NCBI GenBank assembly: GCA_902494515.1
Contig: CABUTS010000004.1
Coordinates: 11,673 to 75,672 of the forward strand
Direction of reading: 5' to 3'
DNA length: 64,000 nt
From: an uncultured Muribaculaceae bacterium
Lineage (GTDB): Bacteria > Bacteroidota > Bacteroidia > Bacteroidales > Muribaculaceae
The position numbers and the translations under genes are program-made. Position 1 is the stretch's first letter. Every line of letters begins with the position of its first letter. This document shows, in pieces, positions 54,423-62,581 of the stretch. The notes under the pieces were generated by a model. It was not told where the DNA came from. It was given only the letters and a program-made list of their open reading frames with translations, and ran no database searches.

Positions 54423-55603
54423 ACGGACTTCATAATGAACTGACCTTCGACGAGCGTGTCCGCTTTGTCGAGGACCGCTACAACGAACTGATTAACCAGC
54501 CGAATTCCCCCATCGAAGGGAACGGCATCTTCCGCCGCTGGAAAAACCCGGTGGTGACTGCCGACATGGTTCCTCCGACCTGGCGTTACGACTACAATCC
54601 CGAGACCAACCCCTGTTTCATGGAGCGCATCGGTGTGAACGCCACCCTGAACGCCGGAGCCATCAAGTGGCACGGCAAGTATGTGCTGATGGTGCGCGTC
54701 GAGGGTTACGATCGCAAGTCTTACTTCGCGCTGGCCGAGAGCGAGAACGGTGTCGACCACTTCCGCTTCGTCGGCAAACCGATTACTATCCCCGACACTG
54801 ACGACCCCGCCACGAATGTTTACGACATGCGCCTGACCGTTCACGAAGACGGTTGGATCTACGGTCTTTTCTGCGTTGAGCGCAAGGACCCCGAAAAGCC
54901 CGGCGACCTGTCGGCGGCGACTGCCGCCTGCGGCATTGTCCGCTCCAAAGATCTGGTGAACTGGGAGCGTCTCCCCGACCTTGTCAGCAAGAGCCAGCAG
55001 CGCAACGTGGTGCTGCATCCCGAATTTGTCAACGGCAAATACGCTCTCTACACTCGCCCGCAGGACGGTTTCATTGACACCGGCAGCGGAGGCGGTATAG
55101 GCTGGGCGCTCGTCGATGACATGACTCACGCTGTTGTCACTGAGGAAGTTATCATAGATCAGCGTTACTACCACACCATCAAAGAGGTTAAGAACGGCGA
55201 AGGACCACATCCGATCAAGACCCCCAAGGGGTGGCTGCATCTGGCCCACGGCGTCCGCGCCTGTGCCTCGGGACTGCGTTATGTACTTTACATGTATATG
55301 ACCGACCTTGAGAAGCCCTGGGTGAAGATTGCATCTCCCGGGGGTTACCTTATGGCACCCGTCGGCGAGGAGTATATCGGCGACGTTATGAACGTGCTCT
55401 TCTCCAACGGCTGGATAGCCGACGAGGACGGTCGGGTGTTCATATACTACGCTTCCTCCGACACCCGCCTGCATGTTGCCACCTCCACGGTCGACCGTCT
55501 GGTCGACTACTGCCTCAACACCCCGCAGGACGGCCTGTTCACCTCCCGCTCCGTCGAGACCATCGGCAAACTGATATACAGCAATCGAAAATTCAAACAT
55601 TAA
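54419..55603 (+). CDS. GH130 4-O-beta-D-mannosyl-D-glucose phosphorylase
   Basis: 394 residues from a GTG start that overlaps the preceding TGA (GTGA). No signal peptide, so cytosolic. GH130 phosphorylases split mannosyl-glucose with phosphate to mannose 1-phosphate and glucose. Seen: GAIKWHGKYVLMVRVEGYDR, NVYDMRLTVHEDGWIYGLFC (with the catalytic Asp), RKDPEKPGDLSAAT, CGIVRSKDLVNWERLPDLV, RYYHTIKEVKNGEGPHPIKT, GWLHLAHGVR and FIYYASSDTRLHVA. The full-length match and its partner, the 2-epimerase two genes on, indicate subfamily GH130_1. Confidence 0.94.
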   Translation: MNGLHNELTFDERVRFVEDRYNELINQPNSPIEGNGIFRRWKNPVVTADMVPPTWRYDYNPETNPCFMERIGVNATLNAGAIKWHGKYVLMVRVEGYDRKSYFALAESENGVDHFRFVGKPITIPDTDDPATNVYDMRLTVHEDGWIYGLFCVERKDPEKPGDLSAATAACGIVRSKDLVNWERLPDLVSKSQQRNVVLHPEFVNGKYALYTRPQDGFIDTGSGGGIGWALVDDMTHAVVTEEVIIDQRYYHTIKEVKNGEGPHPIKTPKGWLHLAHGVRACASGLRYVLYMYMTDLEKPWVKIASPGGYLMAPVGEEYIGDVMNVLFSNGWIADEDGRVFIYYASSDTRLHVATSTVDRLVDYCLNTPQDGLFTSRSVETIGKLIYSNRKFKH

Positions 55604-55617
55604 AAATCAACAGCAAC

Positions 55618-55645
55618 CTACGGATGTGCCATAGGCACACGGACC
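55618..55645. repeat. Dispersed palindromic repeat, copy
   Basis: CTACGGATGTGCC-ATA-GGCACACGGACC; arms match those at 13629-13656. It sits between the phosphorylase and transporter genes inside the operon. Confidence 0.6.
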
Positions 55646-55662
55646 TTGCGCAATACCATGAT

Positions 55663-57117
55663 ATGTCAACCCTGAGCAGACGCATAGGCTACGGCTTCGG
55701 CGACATGGCGTCGTCGATGTTCTGGAAGATTTTTTCTTACTATCTTCCCTTCTTCTATTCCAATGTTTTCGGCCTGAGTCTTGTCGATGCCGGCGTGCTG
55801 GTGCTGGTAACCCGCATCTGGGACGCGGTCTCCGACCCGATGATGGGCATTATCGCCGACCGCACCCGCACCCGCTGGGGCAAATACCGCCCCTATCTGC
55901 TCTGGATGGCAGTGCCGTTCACAGTCTGCGGTATCCTCCTGTTCACCACTCCAGACTGGAGCTACGGCGCCAAACTGGTTTGGGCATACGTCACTTATGT
56001 GATGATGATGACGGTATACACCGGCATCAATGTGCCTTACGGCGCGATGCTCGGGGTGATGACCGACAACCCGCAGGAGAAGACGGTCTACAGTTCGTTC
56101 CGCATGCTGTTCGCCTACGCCGGCTCGTTCATAGCGCTGGCCACATGGGAACCGCTGTGTGACTTCTTCGCCTCGGCGGGCTTTGATTTGCGCGAGTCGT
56201 GGCAGGCCGCGATGTGTGTAATCGGCGCATGCTGTATGGTGCTTTTCTTCCTCTGCTTCAGGCTGACCCGCGAGACGGTGAAGACGGTATCAACCGTCTC
56301 GATCGGTTCGGACTTCAAGTCGCTGCTTTCCAACCGCCCCTGGTGGCTGCTGATTGGCGCGGCGCTGTGTTTCAACCTGTTCTGCACGGTCCGCGGTGCC
56401 ACGGTGGCTTATTTCTTCGCCGATGTAATCGGCTTTGATGCGCATATTTATATTTTCGCAATTGCTTTAGCCTTCTATTCGGGACTTTTTCTGAGCGTCG
56501 GCGAGGTGGCCAACATGGCCGGGGTGGCGCTCTGCGTGCCGCTGGCACGGAAGTTAGGCAAAAAGCCGACATTCATCGGCGTGAACATACTGCTCTGCGT
56601 GTTCAGCATTGTGTTCTTCTTCATGCCCGTGACGCAGACCGGTTTCTGGATGATGCTTATCCTTCAGATTATCATCTCGGTGCTGACGGGTGTGATGTCG
56701 CCGCTGGTGTGGAGCATGTATGCCGACGTCAGCGACTACGCCGAACTGAAATACCGCACTGCTTCGACGGGTCTGATTTTCTCATCATCGTCGATGGCCC
56801 AGAAATTCGGCGGCGCCATCGGCGGCGCGGCGGTGCTCTGGCTGCTCGATGCCTGCGGATATGTTGCCCGCTCTGCCGAGCAGGCCGGGCAGGCTATCGC
56901 CCAGACGCCTGAGGCTGTCAGCTGTCTGCGGATGCTGATCTCTTTCATTCCAGCCGGTGTCGCCCTGCTGGCGGTTGTTGTCGTATGGTTCTACCCCCTG
57001 ACAACCACCAAGATGGAAGATATTGTCACCCGGCTGAAAGCTCAGCGCATGGCTGTTTCGCCCGACTCCGACCCCCGCAAAGCTGAAACCGACCTCGTGG
57101 ATTTCACGCAAAGTTGA
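55663..57117 (+). CDS. Sugar transporter, GPH:cation symporter family
   Basis: 484 residues from ATG at 55663; an in-frame ATG at 55624 lies within the palindromic repeat and is unlikely. Twelve membrane segments; MelB-like signature in GYGFGDMASSMFWKIFSYYL, DAVSDPMMGIIADRTRTRWG and WGKYRPYLLWMAVPF. Expected to carry mannobiose or similar disaccharides across the inner membrane with H+ or Na+. Its last 11 codons are within a 31-bp duplication that continues past the stop. Confidence 0.95.
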   Translation: MSTLSRRIGYGFGDMASSMFWKIFSYYLPFFYSNVFGLSLVDAGVLVLVTRIWDAVSDPMMGIIADRTRTRWGKYRPYLLWMAVPFTVCGILLFTTPDWSYGAKLVWAYVTYVMMMTVYTGINVPYGAMLGVMTDNPQEKTVYSSFRMLFAYAGSFIALATWEPLCDFFASAGFDLRESWQAAMCVIGACCMVLFFLCFRLTRETVKTVSTVSIGSDFKSLLSNRPWWLLIGAALCFNLFCTVRGATVAYFFADVIGFDAHIYIFAIALAFYSGLFLSVGEVANMAGVALCVPLARKLGKKPTFIGVNILLCVFSIVFFFMPVTQTGFWMMLILQIIISVLTGVMSPLVWSMYADVSDYAELKYRTASTGLIFSSSSMAQKFGGAIGGAAVLWLLDACGYVARSAEQAGQAIAQTPEAVSCLRMLISFIPAGVALLAVVVVWFYPLTTTKMEDIVTRLKAQRMAVSPDSDPRKAETDLVDFTQS

Positions 57118-57145
57118 AACCGACTTCGTGGACTTTACTCAAAAC
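57084..57145 (+). repeat. Two tandem 31-bp units over the transporter stop codon
   Basis: Units at 57084-57114 and 57115-57145 (core TGAAACCGACYTCGTGGA) are identical at about 25 of 31 positions. The transporter TGA is the first three bases of the second unit. A degraded third partial unit may follow. Confidence 0.85.
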
Positions 57146-57177
57146 TGATTTCCCGTGGATGCCCCGTTAAAACTGAT

Positions 57178-58368
57178 ATGACTATGACTGAAAAGGAATT
57201 TGCAGCACAGCTTCGCGCTCATGTCGCGGACTGTATTCTCCCCTACTGGCTCGACAATATGCAGGATCCGCGCGGCGGTTTCTACGGCCGCCGCGACGGC
57301 AACGACCGTCTCGTCCCCGACGCTCAGAAGGGCGCCATCCTTAACGCCCGGATCCTCTGGACCTTCGCCGCAGCTTATCGCGAGCTGAAACGTCCGGAGT
57401 ATCTCGAAGCGGCAACCCGCGCCTTCGATTATATTCTCGCCCGCTTTATCGACCATGAGTTCGGTGGAGTATTCTGGAGCGTCAACGCCGACGGCACGCC
57501 TGCCGACACAAAGAAACAGTTCTATGCTATCGCTTTCACGATCTACGGTCTCGCGGAATATTATGCCGCTTCGGGCGACGCCGAGGCGCTCGATGCTGCA
57601 ATGGCCCTGTTCGACGCAGTCGAACAGCACAGTCGCGACCGCCGGAAAGGGGGTTACATCGAAGCCTGCACCCGCGACTGGCAGCCGATTTCCGATATGC
57701 GCCTGAGCGACAAGGACCGCAACTCCTCGAAGACGATGAACACCCACCTGCATATTCTTGAAGGCTACACAGCCCTTCTGCGGGTAAGCGGCGACAAGCG
57801 CGTGGCTGAGGCTGTGAATCATCTAATCGACATTTTCCTCGACCATATCATCGCCCCCGACGGGCGCCATATGCTTCTCTTCTTCGACGACGAATGGCGT
57901 CCGGCCGACGGCGATATCTCCTACGGCCACGACATCGAAGCCTCGTGGCTGTTGCTCGAAGCGGCTCGTGAGCTCGGCGATCCGGAGGTGTTAAGCCGCG
58001 TCACTGTCGCTGTCAGAACTCTGGCGGAGGGTGCCCTCGAAGGTATGCGCCCCGACGGCTCGATGATTTACGAGATCCACGACGACGGCCGCGAGGATGC
58101 CGAGCGTCACTGGTGGGTCCAGGCCGAAGCTATGGTCGGCACCGCATATCTCTACCGTTTCCACCACATTCCCGAAATGCTCGCTCTCTCCGAGAAAATA
58201 TGGCAGTACTGCCTCACTCATCTCGCCGACCCCTCCGGCGAATGGATCTGGAGCATCCGCCCCGATGGAACTCCCAACCGCCTCGACGACAAAGCCGGCT
58301 TCTGGAAATGTCCCTACCACAACACCCGCGCCTGCCTCGAAACCGCCCGCACCATCGCTCCGGCATAA
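57178..58368 (+). CDS. Cellobiose/mannobiose 2-epimerase (AGE family)
   Basis: 396 residues, no signal peptide. The (alpha/alpha)6 barrel family is seen in WLDNMQDPRGGFYGRRDGND, AILNARILWTFAAAYRELKR, NTHLHILEGYTALLRVSGDK, ISYGHDIEASWLLLEAAREL and HWWVQAEAMVGTAYLYRFH, with the catalytic histidines at HLHILE, GHDIE and near the end in PYHNTRACLE. It turns 4-O-beta-mannosyl-mannose into mannosyl-glucose, the substrate of the GH130 enzyme. Last gene of the locus. Confidence 0.94.
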   Translation: MTMTEKEFAAQLRAHVADCILPYWLDNMQDPRGGFYGRRDGNDRLVPDAQKGAILNARILWTFAAAYRELKRPEYLEAATRAFDYILARFIDHEFGGVFWSVNADGTPADTKKQFYAIAFTIYGLAEYYAASGDAEALDAAMALFDAVEQHSRDRRKGGYIEACTRDWQPISDMRLSDKDRNSSKTMNTHLHILEGYTALLRVSGDKRVAEAVNHLIDIFLDHIIAPDGRHMLLFFDDEWRPADGDISYGHDIEASWLLLEAARELGDPEVLSRVTVAVRTLAEGALEGMRPDGSMIYEIHDDGREDAERHWWVQAEAMVGTAYLYRFHHIPEMLALSEKIWQYCLTHLADPSGEWIWSIRPDGTPNRLDDKAGFWKCPYHNTRACLETARTIAPA

Positions 58369-58462
58369 TCCATTTCAACCGAACCACGGTGGAGCTTGCG
58401 CTCCTGAACGACAACAGATGAAATTTTCTAATTCAAGGGACTGACAATCCAAATTTTTCATG

Positions 58463-58470
58463 TAATTTTG
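58463..58470 (+). promoter_or_regulatory. -7 element TAATTTTG for the membrane protein gene
   Basis: Fits TAnnTTTG, 20 bp before the ATG at 58491. No clear -33. Confidence 0.5.
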
Positions 58471-58490
58471 CAATAATAAACCTCTTTAAC

Positions 58491-59132
58491 ATGGAAATGG
58501 AAAAATACAAACAGTCCATTGGATGGGGCTTCATAGCCCTTTTCTCAGTTTTTCTGATAAACGCTATCGTTTCGCGCATTCCTCTTGAGCCCGATACCAT
58601 GCCGTTTACTATTCGGATGTGGTGGTACCCTTTGTCGCTTATTCTTCAGGCAGCTGCCGTTATCCTTATAGCCTTTAATCCTAATTCCCAGGCATCTATA
58701 TTAAGCAAAATCGGCGCCGGTATCTACACGGTATTGATTCTGATTAACCTCTTAAATAGATTATACTCCAACTTCACGGGACATAACATGCTTTATTTCC
58801 CCGGAATCTCAGATTTTGGTTTGTCGCTGGTATTGTTTGCACCGGGGCTTCTGCTGTTAATCTGGGGTTTGCCAAAATATTGGTTACCCGCAAAAATAGC
58901 CAGCACGCTGGTTGTGGTATTCGTTTTAACAGGAGATCTGCTATGGGCAATTTTGGCCAACATGTCTCAGGATATGTCAAACTACTTATTCCAGCACATG
59001 CTGAATGTTCTTGATATTCTTTTTTATGCTGACACTCTGGCAAAAATTGCAACAATCATTTTGATCATAGTCTGGATGACCCTCCGGGAAAAGGTCCCCT
59101 ATGTTCAACCCCGCAACATGAACTTCATGTAA
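58491..59132 (+). CDS. Six-segment membrane protein of unknown function
   Basis: 213 residues with about six hydrophobic segments (FIALFSVFLINAIV, LSLILQAAAVILIAF, IGAGIYTVLILINLL, FGLSLVLFAPGLLLLIWGL, ASTLVVVFVLTGDLLWAIL, LAKIATIILIIVWMTL). No motif or family recognised. It has its own promoter and no operon partner. Lower G+C than the mannan locus. Confidence 0.7.
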   Translation: MEMEKYKQSIGWGFIALFSVFLINAIVSRIPLEPDTMPFTIRMWWYPLSLILQAAAVILIAFNPNSQASILSKIGAGIYTVLILINLLNRLYSNFTGHNMLYFPGISDFGLSLVLFAPGLLLLIWGLPKYWLPAKIASTLVVVFVLTGDLLWAILANMSQDMSNYLFQHMLNVLDILFYADTLAKIATIILIIVWMTLREKVPYVQPRNMNFM

Positions 59133-59163
59133 CCTTCTTCGGCTCCCGCATAGCCAATGCGGC

Positions 59164-59205
59164 GCCCCTTGCCGCCCGGTCCCCTGCCGCCTGGCCCCTT
59201 GCCGC
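59164..59205. repeat. Three units of CCCCT(T)GCCGCC
   Basis: Copies begin at 59164, 59180 and 59194 with spacers CGGT and TGG. Very GC-rich compared with the surrounding sequence. Confidence 0.75.
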
Positions 59206-59252
59206 CGAACCCAAAGTGAAAGAAAGGAATCGTACACGAGCCAGACCGTATT

Positions 59253-59288
59253 GTTACCCCCAATATACCATGGTATACTGGGGGTAAC
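59253..59288. repeat. 36-bp near-perfect palindrome
   Basis: Two 18-bp arms (GTTACCCCCAATATACCA and its complement) meet without a loop at CCATGG; one base pair is mismatched. No T-run follows, no gene overlaps it. Confidence 0.9.
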
Positions 59289-59461
59289 TGCAAGATGATT
59301 CAATTCAGCCCTGTGATTCTATGACTACTTGCTTTTGTCGCAAAAATATCGTAAATTTCCGACAAAATTACTCCGAGAATCAGATGCAGTCTGACAACTT
59401 TTTTCTTTTGCTCAGCCTGAGCTGATGTTTGGACGATATTTTTCATTTTATGGCTGATTTA

Positions 59462-59493
59462 TTTGCGGGAATGTAATTTATATATTACATTTG
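59462..59493 (+). promoter_or_regulatory. Promoter and operator of the HigBA-type module
   Basis: TTTG at 59462-59465, 20-bp spacer, TACATTTG at 59486-59493. A perfect inverted repeat ATGTAAT-N6-ATTACAT (59471-59490) covers the spacer and runs into the -7, the natural place for antitoxin binding. The ATG follows after four bases, so the mRNA would be leaderless. Confidence 0.7.
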
Positions 59494-59497
59494 CAAT

Positions 59498-59856
59498 ATG
59501 AAATACAGAGAGGTCATAACATACAAAGACTATTTCGAGGATTTCTTCAAAAAGCAATCCCGAAAAGTTCAAGACAAGATTATCAAAGTGCTTGATATTC
59601 TTGAGACAGTTGAACGTGTGCCTGTTACCTACCTTAAATATATAGAAGGCACAAACGGTTTGTTTGAGGTTTGTTTGAGGTTCGTGTTCAACTCGGCTCT
59701 GAAATTTTCAGAATATTCTGCTGTTTCGACGGGAACAGGCTTGTTGTGCTTTTCAGTGGATTTCAGAAGAAAACACAGAAGACACCTGCGAAAGAGATTG
59801 ACCGCGCTGTAAGGATAATGAACGAATATTTCATCGATAAAATCAACGACAAATGA
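59498..59856 (+). pseudogene. HigB/RelE-like toxin gene, frameshifted by an 11-bp duplication
   Basis: Codons 1-57 (MKYREVITYKDYFEDFFKKQ ... TYLKYIEGTNGLFEV) read in one frame and the rest (VQLGSEIFRIFCCFDGNRLV, then QKTPAKEIDRAVRIMNEYF) in another. The break is an exact tandem duplication of GTTTGTTTGAG (59658-59668 and 59669-59679). Removing one copy gives a continuous protein of about 115 residues, a typical phage-derived Gp49-like/HigB toxin, ending in TGA that overlaps the antitoxin ATG (ATGA). As it stands, the protein made from the first frame ends at 59812 with an unrelated tail. Confidence 0.88.
59658..59679 (+). repeat. 11-bp tandem duplication inside the toxin gene
   Basis: Two exact copies of GTTTGTTTGAG. 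Loss of one copy by slippage would restore the reading frame. Confidence 0.95.
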
Positions 59857-60146
59857 AAAATATACAGACTCTCGACCAGATAAAAACCAAATACTACGGA
59901 GAAATCGGCACACCCGAACGTGACCGTTTGGAAAACGAACTTGAGGCTCTTCGCATCGGCTTCAAAATTAGAAGCGCACGTGAGCAACTTAATATGACGC
60001 AGGAACAACTTGCCGAGCGCATAGATAAGAAACGCACTTATATTTCCAAAGTTGAGAATGATGGAGAAAACATCACGCTCCGCACTCTGTTTGACATTGT
60101 AGAACGAGGTCTTGGCGGCAGATTGCAAATCAGTATTGAGTTCTGA
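59853..60146 (+). CDS. HigA-like antitoxin, Xre helix-turn-helix
   Basis: 97 residues. A short N-terminal part is followed by an Xre-type helix-turn-helix: SAREQLNMTQEQLAERIDKK and RTYISKVENDGENITLRTLF. It starts on the ATGA overlap with the toxin gene, the usual toxin-first HigBA order. The gene is intact, so the cell would keep an antitoxin without a working toxin. Confidence 0.9.
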   Translation: MKNIQTLDQIKTKYYGEIGTPERDRLENELEALRIGFKIRSAREQLNMTQEQLAERIDKKRTYISKVENDGENITLRTLFDIVERGLGGRLQISIEF

Positions 60147-60217
60147 TATCGTACTCGATATATTTCACTTCTTTTAAAAGGTCTCATCTGTTTGCTCAGG
60201 TTTCGCAAAAATTGTGT

Positions 60218-60225
60218 AATTTTGT
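60218..60225 (+). promoter_or_regulatory. -7 element TAATTTTG of the retropepsin-like gene
   Basis: Fits TAnnTTTG, 18 bp before the ATG at 60244; TTTG lies 22 bp upstream at 60192-60195. Confidence 0.55.
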
Positions 60226-60243
60226 TGATCAATTGAAAATCAA

Positions 60244-61560
60244 ATGAACAGAAGAATCGCGATTCTTGCAATACTGCTGACAGCTGTATTGTCAGTCCTT
60301 ACAGCCAAGGCTCAAACTGCCGACGAGAAGATTGGTGAGGCTATGAACAGCTCCGACTGGTTTGGTTTATACGACGTGTATTCCGCCACGCCGAAGGATT
60401 CCATCGACCCATTTCTGGAAGTACTCTCACGTTGTATGATCGGCAACCGCTTCAATCGCCCTGATATTTCAATCCCGGCCTTTGACGTTTTGCTGAAAGA
60501 ACATTCCGAGGAGCTTGACCTGAATCTGCTCATTCAGAGTTCAGTCATGTATTCGATGGATCTGAGCCGAGTGGGCCGAAACAAGGAGGCACATGAACTG
60601 CTTTCGGCAGTATTGTCGTCGGCTTATCAGGTGGTTGACACGGCAAGCCTCGCTCCGTATGCCGACATGATGGCTCAATACAAGGCTCTGACCAAGTTTT
60701 CGCCCTACGGAATCTCCATTGAAGGCGAAAAAGGGGGCGTTCCCTTTGACACCATTCGTGCCGGCAAAGCTGAAAGCAAGCAATATCTGATACAGATTAC
60801 CGATGCACGGGTAAACGGCAAACAGGCCCGGATAACGTTCGACACCGGTGCCGGAGTCAATGTAATCACCGACTCTTTGGCAACTCTCTATGGCCTGGAA
60901 ATCCTTGATACCAACGCCGTTGCGTCGGGCGTGGCATCATCGGCCGGAAAACTTGCAATTGTCAGGGAGCTGAAATTAGGCAACATCACAGTGTCTGACG
61001 TGCCTTTTTACATCATTGACATCCGAAGCCACCATGAGGAGGCCGATAAATACATCAATGTGCTTGAATTTGTTGTCGGAAGCGAGCTGATGCTTCAGCT
61101 GAAGGATATCACCATTGATTTCGATACCAAGGTGATTACCGCGCCTAAAAACGCGCCCGCCCCGTCGGGTGTCCGCCCCGATATGTGCTTTTCATCAGGC
61201 ATGAATTTACAGGCCTCCGTCGAAATAAATCAGCAGCCCATAATTATGACTCTCGACAGCGGCAATGCCGGATATGGATCGCTCAACAAAGATTTCTTTG
61301 AGGCGAATAAAGAATACCTGACGTCGAGTTGTCAGAGCGACACCATCAGGCAGGCAGGAGTCGGCGGCGTGCTGTCAATGCTATGCTACAAGTTGCCTGA
61401 CGCGACACTGAAAATGGGTGGCCATTCCGTGACAATTCCGACACTAATGGTTCAGACCGAAAATGCTGATTATATGAATAACAACCTCGGTCTTAAAAGC
61501 ATGATGTTATTCCACAAAGTGCGCTTCAATCTCGTAGACTTTACTATCACGACCGAATAA
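60244..61560 (+). CDS. Secreted protein with two retropepsin-like aspartic protease domains
   Basis: 438 residues with a signal peptide (AILAILLTAVLSVLTAKAQ). After a helical region (about 25-175), a first aspartic protease half appears: ARITFDTGAGVNVITDSLAT with the DTGA active-site motif and ELKLGNITVSDVPFYIIDI. A second follows: PIIMTLDSGNAGYGSLNKDF with DSG(N) instead, and GGHSVTIPTLMVQ. Both have the strand-flap pattern of retropepsin-like folds. The second motif is less canonical. Function unknown; secreted members are frequent in Bacteroidota. Confidence 0.85.
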   Translation: MNRRIAILAILLTAVLSVLTAKAQTADEKIGEAMNSSDWFGLYDVYSATPKDSIDPFLEVLSRCMIGNRFNRPDISIPAFDVLLKEHSEELDLNLLIQSSVMYSMDLSRVGRNKEAHELLSAVLSSAYQVVDTASLAPYADMMAQYKALTKFSPYGISIEGEKGGVPFDTIRAGKAESKQYLIQITDARVNGKQARITFDTGAGVNVITDSLATLYGLEILDTNAVASGVASSAGKLAIVRELKLGNITVSDVPFYIIDIRSHHEEADKYINVLEFVVGSELMLQLKDITIDFDTKVITAPKNAPAPSGVRPDMCFSSGMNLQASVEINQQPIIMTLDSGNAGYGSLNKDFFEANKEYLTSSCQSDTIRQAGVGGVLSMLCYKLPDATLKMGGHSVTIPTLMVQTENADYMNNNLGLKSMMLFHKVRFNLVDFTITTE

Positions 61561-61834
61561 CCGCCTCAAACATTCCATCTTTACTCCCCGTATCACACTA
61601 CTGAATTTTCAATAGCTTGATGAGTCAAGGGCTACCGGGCAGTCGGACGAGAGATAGATATTCTGTGGAGCACCCTTATGATGCAATGTATTTCTATTGC
61701 TTTTTAAAATTGCCATAATTTTATGTTGCATATTTGATAGTACGTTGGTTGTTCTTAACGGCAAAGTTATATCACCGGAGATTGCGCTGCTCGGTTATCA
61801 GGTAAGGTTAAAGACTGTTAAAGTTTATTCATAA
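61561..61834. other. Region without a gene before the membrane protein/regulator operon
   Basis: Nothing recognisable; A/T-rich, no open frame of note, no strong hairpin. Confidence 0.6.
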
Positions 61835-61866
61835 TTTGGTTTATAAAATAAACCGCATTATCTTTG
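61835..61866 (+). promoter_or_regulatory. Promoter of the membrane protein/regulator operon
   Basis: TTTG (61835-61838), 20-bp spacer, TATCTTTG (61859-61866). Transcription should begin near 61872, 89 bp before the ATG at 61961. Confidence 0.8.
61838..61854 (+). promoter_or_regulatory. Palindromic operator 1 (GGTTTAT-AAA-ATAAACC)
   Basis: Perfect 7-bp arms. It occupies most of the spacer between -33 (TTTG 61835-61838) and -7 (TATCTTTG 61859-61866). Its arms are identical to those of operator 2. Confidence 0.8.
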
Positions 61867-61876
61867 CATCGAATTT

Positions 61877-61906
61877 AGAGCGGTAATCGCGAGTGCCGCT
61901 CTTTTT
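61877..61906 (+). terminator. Terminator-like hairpin in the leader
   Basis: AGAGCGG and CCGCTCT pair around a 12-base loop and are followed by TTTT. It stands between promoter and gene, so it may act as an attenuator. A similar hairpin with the same arms lies at 63717-63744. Confidence 0.7.
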
Positions 61907-61917
61907 CAGATAAAGAT

Positions 61918-61934
61918 GGTTTATAATATAAACC
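61918..61934 (+). promoter_or_regulatory. Palindromic operator 2 (GGTTTAT-AAT-ATAAACC)
   Basis: Same arms as operator 1, 80 bp downstream, in the leader 27 bp before the ATG at 61961. Two identical operators astride the promoter start suggest cooperative or looping repression, probably by the winged-helix protein of the operon. Confidence 0.75.
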
Positions 61935-61960
61935 GATTTACAACCCTCAACTTTACCAAA

Positions 61961-62581
61961 ATGGAAGAGAAAAAAATCACCGAACAGGAGAGCATCAGCA
62001 TCATCACCGAGATGATCTCCCGAACAAAAGAACGCTACATCGGCGACGGCAACATCATGCTGATGTGGGGATGGCTGACCATTATCGCCGCCGGAACAGT
62101 CTGGCTGACTCTGGCCCTTACCGGGAGCCCGAATTCGCAATGGCTATGGTTCCTGATCCCTGTAATCGGAGGCATAGCAACGCCGATCATGACAAAAAAG
62201 TTGAAAGACAAGCGCGGAGTCAGAACCTATTCCGACAAAGTCTCGTCGCAGTTATGGACTGCCGTCGGTGTCATTGCTCTTGCAGCAATCGTTGTATGCT
62301 TCGGATTCCAGTTTGCCGGAAAATGCGCCTGGAGCCTCATGTTTTTCTACGCCCTCATCATCGTTCCCTTTGCCGAGATTGCGCAGGGACTGATTGTCAG
62401 AGAACGCTCCCTTATCGTCGGCGGCGCATTCGGAGTGGTGATCGGACTGTTCACCTCATGCTGTATCATCTGCGATATTCCCCTTTACGCCTCCTGGTTC
62501 CTGCCGTTGTTTATGCTTGCATTTGCCTGCATGATGCTCATTCCCGGCTACGTCATCAACCGTAAAACCCATAGAAAATGA
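61961..62581 (+). CDS. Membrane protein cotranscribed with a winged-helix regulator
   Basis: 206 residues from ATG at 61961; an in-frame ATG at 61916 would lie in operator 2. After 40 polar residues come six membrane segments (NIMLMWGWLTIIAAGTVWLT, WFLIPVIGGIATPIM, LWTAVGVIALAAIVVCFGF, LMFFYALIIVPFAEIAQG, VVIGLFTSCCIICDI, WFLPLFMLAFACMMLIPG). Unknown function; the pairing with a small winged-helix protein is a common Bacteroidota arrangement. Stop overlaps the next ATG (ATGA). Confidence 0.82.
   Translation: MEEKKITEQESISIITEMISRTKERYIGDGNIMLMWGWLTIIAAGTVWLTLALTGSPNSQWLWFLIPVIGGIATPIMTKKLKDKRGVRTYSDKVSSQLWTAVGVIALAAIVVCFGFQFAGKCAWSLMFFYALIIVPFAEIAQGLIVRERSLIVGGAFGVVIGLFTSCCIICDIPLYASWFLPLFMLAFACMMLIPGYVINRKTHRK

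Larger units (their letters stand above)
59133..59497. other. 365-bp region without a gene
   Basis: Holds three GC-rich units (59164-59205), a 36-bp near-perfect palindrome (59253-59288) and the HigBA promoter (59462-59493). No coding frame on either strand is convincing. Confidence 0.7.
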
